In this document: one piece after another, positions 1 to 5,801 of the stretch | Layout: each line of letters starts with the position of its first letter | Position numbering within the stretch: the first letter of the stretch is position 1 | Source of the DNA: Caldifarciminota bacterium | GTDB taxonomy: Bacteria; WOR-3; Hydrothermia; WGAB01 | DNA: 9,001 nt | Assembly: GCA_015489295.1 (NCBI GenBank) | Contig: WGAB01000251.1 | Coordinates: 1 to 9,001, forward strand | Direction of reading: 5' to 3' | The notes under the pieces: generated by a model | The model's input: only the letters and a program-made list of their open reading frames with translations | The model's database searches: none | Told to the model about the DNA's origin: nothing | Position numbers and translations under genes: made by a program

Positions 1-1
1 C

Positions 2-184
2 CCCATGGGGCCCCTGGCCCTGGCCGACCTCATCGGCCTGGATGTGGTGCTCTTCATCCTGGAGGTGATGCACCGCGACCTGGGGGACCCCAAGTACCGC
101 CCGGCCCCGTTGCTCCGCAACATGGTGGCGGCCGGCCTGCTGGGCCGAAAAACCGGCCGGGGGTTCTACGATTACTCCAAGTAA
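2..184 (+). CDS. hbd: 3-hydroxybutyryl-CoA dehydrogenase, C-terminal end (partial)
   Basis: The last 60 codons of a gene whose 5' part lies before the window, ending at TAA 182-184. The visible part reads as the C-terminal helical domain of the 3-hydroxyacyl-CoA dehydrogenase family: [14 protein letters not shown] near the start, [18 protein letters not shown] in the middle and the characteristic ending [13 protein letters not shown]. In the family this domain forms the dimer interface and helps close the substrate cleft, while the missing N-terminal Rossmann domain binds NAD(P). The enzyme interconverts acetoacetyl-CoA and 3-hydroxybutyryl-CoA, or longer 3-hydroxyacyl-CoAs, in fatty acid or butyrate metabolism. 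Chain-length preference and direction cannot be judged from this fragment. The sensor kinase gene starts 9 nt downstream, so the two may share a transcript. The family is clear; the symbol is less so, since paaH/fadB-type paralogues end similarly. Confidence 0.9.
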   Translation, partial: PMGPLALADLIGLDVVLFILEVMHRDLGDPKYRPAPLLRNMVAAGLLGRKTGRGFYDYSK

Positions 185-193
185 GGGCTCCGC

Positions 194-1525
194 TTGGGAG
201 CCGGTGAGACCTTGAGGCGCTCCGTGTGGGGTAGGTACCGGAAACCCCGGTTTGACTGGCCCTTTATCACCCTCGCCAGCCTCACCCTGGCCGGCACCAT
301 CTTCGCCGTGTGGGAACTGGTGCAACACCGGTTCTTTTACACCACCGACCCGGCTACGCTGCACTGGCTCTTCATCACCCGAGGCATCGCCGTCGCCGTT
401 CTTTTGGCCCTCTGGGCTGCCTGGTATGTGCACCGGTCCCGCGAGGAACTCCTGGACGCCCTGGCCGAGTCGGAACAACGGTACCGCACCATCGTGGAAC
501 TCGCCCAGGACGCCATCGTGCTGTACGACCCCGAGGGCCGGGTTCTGGATTGGAACAAACGGGCCGAGGAAATCTACGGCTATCGGCGCGATGAGGTGCT
601 GGGCCGGATCCCGCCCTATGTGGAAAACCCCGAGGAGTTTCGCCGGACCCTCCAGGCTGTGGCCGAGGGCCAGGTGATCCGCCGGCGCCACGAGAAGCGC
701 CGCGATCGCGACGGCCGCCTTCGGGAGGTGCTGGTGGCCCTGGCGCCCTATCCCGGCGTGCAAAACGGCAACCACGCCCGCATCCTGGAAATCGCCCATG
801 ACATGACCGAGTTCCTGGAGATCCAGCGCCAGATCTCCCACATGGACAAGATGGCCACCCTGGGCCAGCTGATCTCCGGCATTGCCCATCAGCTGAACAC
901 GCCGCTCGCTTCCATCCTGCTCTTGACCCAGATGATGGAGGAGGAATGCGAAGACGCACCGCCCCGGTTCCGCGACAATCTGGCCAAGATCGAAAAGCAG
1001 GTGAAGTTCTGCAAGCAAACCGTGCAGCGGCTCCTGAGCCTGGCCCGCCCCTCGGTCAGCACCCGCTCGTGGGTGGACCTGCGATCCATCGTGGAAGACC
1101 TCTTTGTCATCTACGACAAGGAGTTCCGCAAGCGGGGGATCCGACCCCGGCTCGTGTGCGAGTGCGAAGAGGCCGAGGTGTACGCGGATTCCAACGAAAT
1201 GGAACAGGCCCTCCTGAACCTTATCCACAACGCCCTGGACGCCATGCCCAACGGCGGCGAACTCACCGTGCGGTTCCGCAGCGACGACCGGTTTGTGACC
1301 GTGGAGGTGCAGGATACCGGTGTGGGCATGGATCCCGAGGTGCAGAAGCGCATCTTTGAGCCCTTTTTCACCACCAAGGGCTACGGCCAGGGCACGGGCC
1401 TGGGGCTCGCCATCGTGAAACGCATCGTGGAGGACCACGGGGGCGACATTCTGGTCCGGAGCGAGAAAGGAAAGGGAACCACCTTTATCCTTCGTTTACC
1501 GAGGGAAGCGAATGAAAACGCCTAA
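194..1525 (+). CDS. Membrane-bound PAS-domain sensor histidine kinase (NtrB-like class)
   Basis: A 443-residue sensor kinase. Hydrophobic segments at about 24-44 and 58-78 should be membrane helices separated by only about 14 residues, so there is no real periplasmic sensor domain. A PAS domain follows (about 92-210), then a HisKA dimerisation domain with phospho-acceptor His232 in GIAHQLNTPL, and a HATPase_c domain with N box (Asn346 in LIHNALDAM), G1 box DTGVGM (374-379), F box FEPFFTTK (388-395) and G2 box GQGTGLGLAI (398-407). All catalytic motifs are intact. It should autophosphorylate and pass phosphate to the regulator encoded directly downstream, whose gene overlaps it by 14 nt. The TTG start at 194 has AAGGG at 183-187. 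An alternative GTG at 224 has GAGG at 214-217; either keeps both helices. The PAS ligand is not predictable. Confidence 0.93.
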   Translation: MGAGETLRRSVWGRYRKPRFDWPFITLASLTLAGTIFAVWELVQHRFFYTTDPATLHWLFITRGIAVAVLLALWAAWYVHRSREELLDALAESEQRYRTIVELAQDAIVLYDPEGRVLDWNKRAEEIYGYRRDEVLGRIPPYVENPEEFRRTLQAVAEGQVIRRRHEKRRDRDGRLREVLVALAPYPGVQNGNHARILEIAHDMTEFLEIQRQISHMDKMATLGQLISGIAHQLNTPLASILLLTQMMEEECEDAPPRFRDNLAKIEKQVKFCKQTVQRLLSLARPSVSTRSWVDLRSIVEDLFVIYDKEFRKRGIRPRLVCECEEAEVYADSNEMEQALLNLIHNALDAMPNGGELTVRFRSDDRFVTVEVQDTGVGMDPEVQKRIFEPFFTTKGYGQGTGLGLAIVKRIVEDHGGDILVRSEKGKGTTFILRLPREANENA

Positions 1526-2864
1526 GCGTGTGCTCATCGTGGAAGACGACCGCACCATGGCCGAGGCCCTGGTGCAACTCCTGGAACGCCAGGGGTACGC
1601 CACCCGCGCCGTGGAATCGGCCGAGAAGGCGCTGGAACTCCTGGAAAAGGACCCGGACTACCATGTGGTGCTCACCGACCTGGTGCTGCCCGGCATGGAC
1701 GGCATGAAGCTGCTCACCCGCATCAAGGAAACCTATCCCGACATCGAAGTGGTGATCATGACCGGCTACGGCACCATCCGTTCCGCTGTGGAGGCCATGA
1801 AACTCGGTGCCAGCGATTACATCACCAAGCCCTTCGACAAGGACGAACTGCTGAAGGTGCTGGGCCGCATCTTCAAGATGAAGCGCCTGGAACAGGAGGT
1901 GGAGGAGCTCCGCAGTGAGATCGCCCGCAGCGCCTCGTTCCAGGGCATGGTGGGCAAGAGCAAGGCCATGCAGGAGGTGTTCCTGAAGGTGAGCGCCGCC
2001 GCCAACACCGATGCGCCGGTTCTCATCATCGGCGAGAGCGGTACCGGCAAGGAACTGGTGGCCCGGGCGATCCATAACCTGTCGTACCGGCGGCAGGGGC
2101 CCTTTGTTCCCGTCAACTGCGGCGCGCTGCCCAAGGACCTGGTGGAGTCCGAACTCTTCGGCTACAAGAAGGGCGCGTTCACTGGCGCCATGACCGATTC
2201 CATCGGCCTGTTCCGGGCCGCCGACGGCGGCACCCTGTTTTTGGACGAAATCGTGGAGATGTCGCAGGAGGCCCAGGTCAAACTGCTGCGCGCCATCGAA
2301 GACAAAAGGATCCGGCCCCTGGGCGGCACCCGGGAGATCCCCGTGGATGTACGCATCCTGGCCGCCACGAACCGCGACATCCAGAAGGCCCTGGACGAGG
2401 GCCAGTTCCGCGAGGACCTGTTTTTCCGGTTCGTCATGCACATTGAGATTCCGCCCCTGCGCGAGCGCAAGGAGGATATTCCCATCCTGCTGGAGCACTT
2501 CATCCAGAAGTTCAACCGGATTTACCGGCGGCAGGTGGAGGGGGTGGAACCCGAGGCCCTGGAGGTGCTCATGTCCTACCCCTGGCCCGGCAATGTGCGG
2601 GAACTGGAAAACACGGTGGAGGGCCTGTATGTGCTGGGCCTGCGGCGGATCATCCGGGTGACCGACCTGCCGCTGCACATCCGCAAACGGGCCGACCTGG
2701 GGGTGGCGCCCACCGGCGCCATGTCCATCCGGGAACTGGAAAAGGAAACCATCCTCAGGGCCCTGAAGATGGCCGGCGGCAACAAGTCCAAGGCCGCCAA
2801 GATTCTCGGGATCAGCCGGAACCGGCTGTACCGCAAACTCAAAGCCTACGGCCTGGAGGAATAG
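1512..2864 (+). CDS. NtrC-family sigma54-dependent response regulator
   Basis: A 450-residue bacterial enhancer-binding protein with the standard three-part layout. The receiver domain (about 5-120) has acidic pocket Glu11/Asp12, phospho-acceptor Asp56 (LTDLVLPGMDG), Thr84 and Lys106. The sigma54-interaction AAA+ domain (about 143-375) has Walker A GESGTGKE (174-181), an intact GAFTGA loop (221-226) that contacts sigma54, Walker B TLFLDE (241-246), the FREDLFFR region (299-306) and WPGNVREL (358-365). A Fis-type helix-turn-helix ends the protein (about 405-447). It should activate sigma54 promoters when phosphorylated by the adjacent kinase. The ATG lies inside the kinase gene after an AGGGA (1502-1506), indicating translational coupling. 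Its targets are unknown; I see no convincing sigma54 promoter in the window. It resembles the ZraR/AtoC/NtrC group, but a specific name is not justified. Confidence 0.95.
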   Translation: MKTPKRVLIVEDDRTMAEALVQLLERQGYATRAVESAEKALELLEKDPDYHVVLTDLVLPGMDGMKLLTRIKETYPDIEVVIMTGYGTIRSAVEAMKLGASDYITKPFDKDELLKVLGRIFKMKRLEQEVEELRSEIARSASFQGMVGKSKAMQEVFLKVSAAANTDAPVLIIGESGTGKELVARAIHNLSYRRQGPFVPVNCGALPKDLVESELFGYKKGAFTGAMTDSIGLFRAADGGTLFLDEIVEMSQEAQVKLLRAIEDKRIRPLGGTREIPVDVRILAATNRDIQKALDEGQFREDLFFRFVMHIEIPPLRERKEDIPILLEHFIQKFNRIYRRQVEGVEPEALEVLMSYPWPGNVRELENTVEGLYVLGLRRIIRVTDLPLHIRKRADLGVAPTGAMSIRELEKETILRALKMAGGNKSKAAKILGISRNRLYRKLKAYGLEE

Positions 2865-2865
2865 C

Positions 2866-3576
2866 GTGCCGAGTCCCACGGGATGGCTGCTCCTGGGGCT
2901 CCTGGCCCTGCCGTTCCACAAGGGGGAACACCTGGAGTTCTCCGTTCGGTTTGGCGTGGTGCCCGCGGGCCGGCTGACCCTGCAGGTGACGCGGCAGGAG
3001 GTTCGGCCCCAGGGCGACACCCTGCTGGAGTTCCGTATGGAGGCCCGCACCCGGGGCCTCTTCAACGCCCTGTTCCGGGTGCACGACCGGATCCGCTCGC
3101 AGGTGGTGGTCCCGCCCTTTGCAAGCGTCCTGTACGAAAAGCACCTGGAGGAGGGCAGCTATCGTGCCCACCGCCGCATCGTGTACGACCCCGAACGGCA
3201 GGTGGCGGTGTACGAAAACGGCGACACCCTGCCCACACCGCCGGGGGCCCTGGATCCCCTGGCTCTGTACTACTACCTGCGCACCGTGCCGCTCAGGGCG
3301 GGCGACACCCTGCGGGTTCCGTACCATGTGGACCGGGAAAGCACCTGGCTCCGGATCTATGTGGAACGGCGGGATCGGGTGCCGGGACCGGAAGGGCCGG
3401 TGCCCGCCTGGGTGCTGACCTCCGACCTCAAGGCCTCGGGCATCCTCAAGGGAGGCGGCGACTTCGTGCTTTGGCTCTCCGACGACGGCCGACGGCTGCC
3501 CCTGCGCATTGAAACCGCGCTTTCCTTCGGTACCATGGTGGCCACGCTCCAGCGCGTGGAGGAGGGGAGGCCATGA
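2866..3576 (+). CDS. DUF3108 domain protein, probably exported
   Basis: A 236-residue protein matching the DUF3108 pattern: an early stretch like EFSVRFGVVPAGRLTL (24-39), the FNALFRVHDRIRS segment (66-78), DPLALYYYLRTVPL (130-143) and LWLSDDGRRLPLRIE (202-216). Family members are mostly beta-stranded proteins, predicted to be exported or envelope-associated, of unknown function. The N-terminus has a short hydrophobic run (about 7-17) but no basic residue before it, so a signal peptide is plausible rather than clear. The GTG start is supported by GGAGG at 2855-2859, 6 nt upstream, and lies one base after the regulator stop codon. The stop overlaps the next start in ATGA. Position between a sigma54 regulator and lipid A-type genes fits an envelope role, which is inference. 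Confidence 0.85.
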   Translation: MPSPTGWLLLGLLALPFHKGEHLEFSVRFGVVPAGRLTLQVTRQEVRPQGDTLLEFRMEARTRGLFNALFRVHDRIRSQVVVPPFASVLYEKHLEEGSYRAHRRIVYDPERQVAVYENGDTLPTPPGALDPLALYYYLRTVPLRAGDTLRVPYHVDRESTWLRIYVERRDRVPGPEGPVPAWVLTSDLKASGILKGGGDFVLWLSDDGRRLPLRIETALSFGTMVATLQRVEEGRP

Positions 3577-3947
3577 GGCTCCGCTCCTGGCTCGGCCCGA
3601 TCGTGCTGTACCTCGCGGCCGTGGCCGGGGCCGATTTTCTCCTCTTCGGCCGGATTCCCCGGCGCCAAGGGCCGGGCTGGTGGCTGGCTTTCGTCGTTGT
3701 GCTCGGCTTTGCCCTGGCCGTTCCTGCCATTGCCGAACGCCTGTACCGCGAGGCCGGCAACCTGCCTCTTGAGCCCCGAGCCCGCCGTACGCTCGTGCTC
3801 TGGCTGGAGGCCGCCATGCTTACCGTGCTCCTGGTGACCGCCGCCAACCTGCTGGTGGCACTCGAGGGCCGCCCGGATTGGGCCGAAACCCTGCTCGTGG
3901 TGGGCTTCTTCTGGCTGCTCTGGCGGCTGAGGAGGTGGGTCCCGTGA
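3573..3947 (+). CDS. Small four-helix integral membrane protein, unknown function
   Basis: A 124-residue hydrophobic protein with four likely membrane helices at about 7-26, 36-54, 75-97 and 103-118, separated by short arginine-rich loops (around 27-31 and 56-72) and ending in an arginine-rich tail. I do not recognise a family or any catalytic motif. The ATG at 3573 overlaps the DUF3108 stop (ATGA) and is preceded by a strong GGAGGGGAGG stretch at 3561-3570. Its own TGA overlaps the GTG start of the LpxH-like gene. The tight coupling on both sides argues that it is a real gene working with its neighbours in the envelope. It could be a small transport or scaffold subunit, but nothing in the sequence shows which. 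Confidence 0.8.
   Translation: MRLRSWLGPIVLYLAAVAGADFLLFGRIPRRQGPGWWLAFVVVLGFALAVPAIAERLYREAGNLPLEPRARRTLVLWLEAAMLTVLLVTAANLLVALEGRPDWAETLLVVGFFWLLWRLRRWVP
3931..3935 (+). promoter_or_regulatory. Shine-Dalgarno that fixes the start of the LpxH-like gene
   Basis: GGAGG lies 8 nt before the GTG at 3944. The reading frame is open further upstream to an ATG at 3878, but that would add 22 residues (GRNPARGGLLLAALAAEEVG...) absent from the family and would overlap the membrane-protein gene by 70 nt. The GTG start places the metal-binding GDAH motif at residues 7-10, as in LpxH proteins. Confidence 0.75.
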
Positions 3948-4684
3948 AGATCGGCGTGGTGGGTGACGCCCATTTCGGGGCCCGGGCCTTTGCCCATACC
4001 GAGGCCGAACGCCGCCGGAGCTTCGCCCGGTTCCTGAGGGAAAAGGCTCCGGAGTTTCAGGCCCTGGTGATCCTCGGCGACCTGTTTGACTTCTGGTTTG
4101 AGTACGGCTCCGTGCTGCCCACGGGCTTTGAGGAGGTGCTGTGCGCCCTGCGGGGGGTCGCCCGCCGGGTGCCGGTCTATTTCCTGCCCGGCAACCACGA
4201 CCTGTGGGTGGGGCCGGGGCTGGAACGCGCTGTGCCCGGCCTGCGCGTGGTGCGAAAGGGCCTGTTCCTTACCCTGGGGACCCGCCGTGTCTGGATGATC
4301 CACGGCCATGAACTCTCCCGCGATTGGGGCGCCCGGCTGGTGCACGCCGTGCTGGGCAACCCCGTGGCCACCTGGCTCTACCGCTGGGTCCACCCCGATG
4401 TCGGCATCGCCCTGGCCCGATGGGTGGCCCTGCTTTCCCGCATGCGGGAACCCGAGAACACCGAAGTGCTGCGGCAAAAGATCCTGAGCCGCGCGCCCAC
4501 GGGCTACGACCTGGTGGTCATGGGCCATTACCACCTGCCCTTCGTGGGCCGCAAGGGCAACACCACGGTGCTGGTACCCGGCGACTGGCTGCTGCACCGC
4601 ATCTATGCCGAGATTACGCCGGTAGCCCTGGACCTCTGGGACTTTTCCCGCGAGCGTCTCCTGGCGCGGTTTCCGTATCCCTGA
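3944..4684 (+). CDS. lpxH: UDP-2,3-diacylglucosamine diphosphatase-like metallophosphoesterase (LpxH family)
   Basis: A 246-residue calcineurin-like phosphoesterase. Expected metal ligands are all visible: Asp8 and His10 (GDAHFG), Asp46 (GDLFDFWFEY, 45-54), Asn84 (GNHD, 83-86), His120 (MIHGHE), and His195/His197 (GHYH). Helical segment GNPVATWLYRWVHPDVGIALA (138-158) resembles the lid region of Bacteroidetes-type LpxH. The family hydrolyses UDP-2,3-diacylglucosamine to lipid X and UMP in lipid A synthesis at the inner membrane face. Two details differ from E. coli LpxH: GNHD replaces GNRD, common in this subgroup, and HGH replaces the usual HGD. The GTG start overlaps the upstream stop (GTGA). 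A related phosphoesterase with another substrate cannot be excluded, since lpxA, lpxD and lpxB are not in the window. Confidence 0.82.
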   Translation: MKIGVVGDAHFGARAFAHTEAERRRSFARFLREKAPEFQALVILGDLFDFWFEYGSVLPTGFEEVLCALRGVARRVPVYFLPGNHDLWVGPGLERAVPGLRVVRKGLFLTLGTRRVWMIHGHELSRDWGARLVHAVLGNPVATWLYRWVHPDVGIALARWVALLSRMREPENTEVLRQKILSRAPTGYDLVVMGHYHLPFVGRKGNTTVLVPGDWLLHRIYAEITPVALDLWDFSRERLLARFPYP

Positions 4685-4687
4685 GCC

Positions 4688-4694
4688 TTACAAT
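4688..4694 (+). promoter_or_regulatory. Candidate -10 element for a leaderless start
   Basis: TTACAAT (core TACAAT 4689-4694) lies in the 17-nt gap after the LpxH-like gene and ends 7 nt before the ATG at 4702. That ATG has no Shine-Dalgarno. This spacing is the one known for leaderless transcripts in several bacterial groups. No good -35 element is seen around 4666-4671, so the call is tentative. Confidence 0.4.
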
Positions 4695-4701
4695 CACGGC
4701 C

Positions 4702-4950
4702 ATGTGGCGGGATCTCCGCAGGCTTCTGGCAGGGCTAAGCACCCAGCAACTGCGCCTGGAACTGCAGTTCCGGCGCGAGGCCTTTGCTCTGCTCACCCTG
4801 GGGTCCCTGATCGGCTTGCCCCTGGCCCCCGGGGATGTGGCCCTGCATCTTTTGCCCTATCTGGAGGACGACCTGGTGCATCTTCTCCGCCGCACGCAAA
4901 CCCTGGAAGATCGCCTGACCGAACTCTTTGCCCACCTGGAACTCGGATGA
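4702..4950 (+). CDS. 82-residue leucine-rich helical protein, unknown function
   Basis: A short gene in the gap between the LpxH-like and ArsA-like genes. The product (MWRDLRRLLAGLS... to ...FAHLELG) is leucine-rich and probably all helical. It has a basic N-terminal helix (1-25), a hydrophobic middle (about 27-52) that could be one membrane helix or a buried helix pair broken at PLAPGD, and an acidic, heptad-like C-terminal helix (53-80). Codon use follows the GC-rich third positions of its neighbours, which supports coding. Its stop overlaps the next ATG (ATGA at 4947-4950), suggesting translational coupling with the ATPase. No Shine-Dalgarno precedes the ATG. The frame stays open upstream to 4324, but that part is antisense-free shadow of the LpxH gene. 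I do not recognise a family; a partner of the ATPase is the simplest guess. Confidence 0.72.
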   Translation: MWRDLRRLLAGLSTQQLRLELQFRREAFALLTLGSLIGLPLAPGDVALHLLPYLEDDLVHLLRRTQTLEDRLTELFAHLELG

Positions 4951-5801
4951 ACACCTGCGCGTTTCTCGGCAAGGGTGGGGTCGGCAAAACCACGCTGGCC
5001 CTGGCCTGGGGCCTGCGTCAGGCCCAAGAGGGCCGGAAAACCCTGGTCCTGTCCCTGGACCCGGCCCACAATCTGAAGGATTACACAGGGGTCGCAGCAG
5101 AGGACCGCCCGACGCCGGTGGCCGCGAACCTGTGGATCCAGGAGGTGGACATCGACCGGCGGGCCCGCGAAGCGCTGGAACAGGTCCTTTCCCTGGTCAA
5201 AACCTCGTACCGGCACCTGGAGGTACTGAACCTGGAAAGGGCATTGGACACCCTGCGGTACGCGCCGGGCGCCGAGGAATCGGCGTATCTGGCCGTGCTG
5301 GAGGAGGTGAAGGCCGGGCCGTGGCAGGCGGTGGCCCTGGACCTGCCGCCCACCGGCCTGGCCCTGCGGCTGGTGCACCACCCCTATGCCGGGCTCCTGT
5401 GGGTCCAGCGATTGCTGGCCCTCCGAAAGCAGATTCGAGAACTGGAAACCACGATTTCCCGCCTGCAGGGGGAAACCCCGGGCCAGGACCCTGTGCTCCA
5501 GGAGCTGCTACGACTGCTGGAGCGTTACCGGGGGCTTCTGGTCTGGTTCCGGGAGATCCACTGGCTGGTCGTTTTCACCCCGGAAGAGGCCGCTCAGGCC
5601 GAGGCCCGCCGCATCCGGCAGGCCCTGGAACGGCTGGGATTGGAGCGGCTTCTTGTGTTTTGCAACCGGTGTTCCGGGGGTGAGGCTTTGGCTCCGTTCC
5701 GCGCGCCAGCACTCAAGACGCCCCTTCGGTTCCCTGAGGATTTTGCAGCCCTGAGCCGTTTTCTTCCCCCAGGGCCACCGGAATCACCAGGAACAGCATA
5801 A
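4947..5801 (+). CDS. ArsA/Get3-type ATPase (single-domain, deviant Walker A)
   Basis: A 284-residue SIMIBI-class ATPase. It has the deviant P-loop GKGGVGKTT (8-16) with signature Lys9, switch I SLDPAHNL (36-43, Asp38), and switch II DLPPTGLALRL (132-142) matching the D-x-x-PTG-x-x-LRL pattern of ArsA/Get3. The probable adenine-contact Asn240 sits in FCNRC (238-242). The region 155-205 is a long charged helix pair, where Get3 and ArsA carry their variable client-binding helical part. With one ATPase domain it should act as a dimer. Family roles include metalloid efflux and tail-anchored membrane protein handling; no ArsB, ArsR or ArsD is here, so an arsenic role is unsupported. The ATG at 4947 follows the 82-aa gene by overlap; the frame is open further upstream, but the P-loop placement fixes the start. 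The last 89 nt overlap the convergent gene. Confidence 0.88.
   Translation: MNTCAFLGKGGVGKTTLALAWGLRQAQEGRKTLVLSLDPAHNLKDYTGVAAEDRPTPVAANLWIQEVDIDRRAREALEQVLSLVKTSYRHLEVLNLERALDTLRYAPGAEESAYLAVLEEVKAGPWQAVALDLPPTGLALRLVHHPYAGLLWVQRLLALRKQIRELETTISRLQGETPGQDPVLQELLRLLERYRGLLVWFREIHWLVVFTPEEAAQAEARRIRQALERLGLERLLVFCNRCSGGEALAPFRAPALKTPLRFPEDFAALSRFLPPGPPESPGTA
5713..5801. other. Antisense 3' overlap of two convergent genes
   Basis: The plus-strand ATPase gene stops at TAA 5799-5801 and the minus-strand FtsX-like gene stops at TGA 5715-5713, so their last 89 nt are coding on both strands. The overlap encodes only the tail of each product: the last 28 or so residues of the ATPase and, on the other strand, the end of the fourth membrane helix plus a polar tail. 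I see no clear hairpin with a U-tract here, so where either transcript ends is not evident. Confidence 0.85.

Noticed and set aside
1485..3065. A 526-codon open frame on the minus strand opposite the response regulator
   Set aside because: The plus-strand regulator has complete family motifs throughout. In GC-rich DNA with GC-biased third positions, stop-free antisense frames are common; the translation is rich in H, Q, G and L with no recognisable domain.
3850..3870. TGGCAC at about 3855 as a sigma54 -24 element
   Set aside because: The downstream sequence lacks the TTGC -12 element at the right spacing, and it lies within a coding sequence. No other convincing -24/-12 pair was seen on either strand.
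3878..3943. Upstream ATG start (3878) for the LpxH-like gene
   Set aside because: It adds 22 residues not found in the family, overlaps the membrane-protein gene by 70 nt and has a worse ribosome site than the GTG at 3944.
3446..4597. A 383-codon open frame on the minus strand opposite the membrane-protein and LpxH-like genes
   Set aside because: It is opposite well-supported genes, and its translation is low in complexity with no motif. It is a composition artefact.
4704..4946. Upstream extension of the ATPase frame to 4704
   Set aside because: The added residues are Pro/Gly/Ala-rich and lie out of frame under the 82-aa gene; ArsA/Get3 ATPases begin a few residues before the P-loop.
5749..5777. 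CCCTG...CAGGG inverted repeat in the convergent overlap as a bidirectional terminator
   Set aside because: The stem is only about 5 bp with a long loop and no proper T-tract after it; it is expected by chance in GC-rich DNA.
4947..5801. Arsenite-resistance ATPase (arsA) as a specific assignment
   Set aside because: There is one ATPase domain, no ArsB, ArsR or ArsD gene nearby, and no evident ArsA metalloid-binding cysteine triad. Only the wider ArsA/Get3 family is supported.
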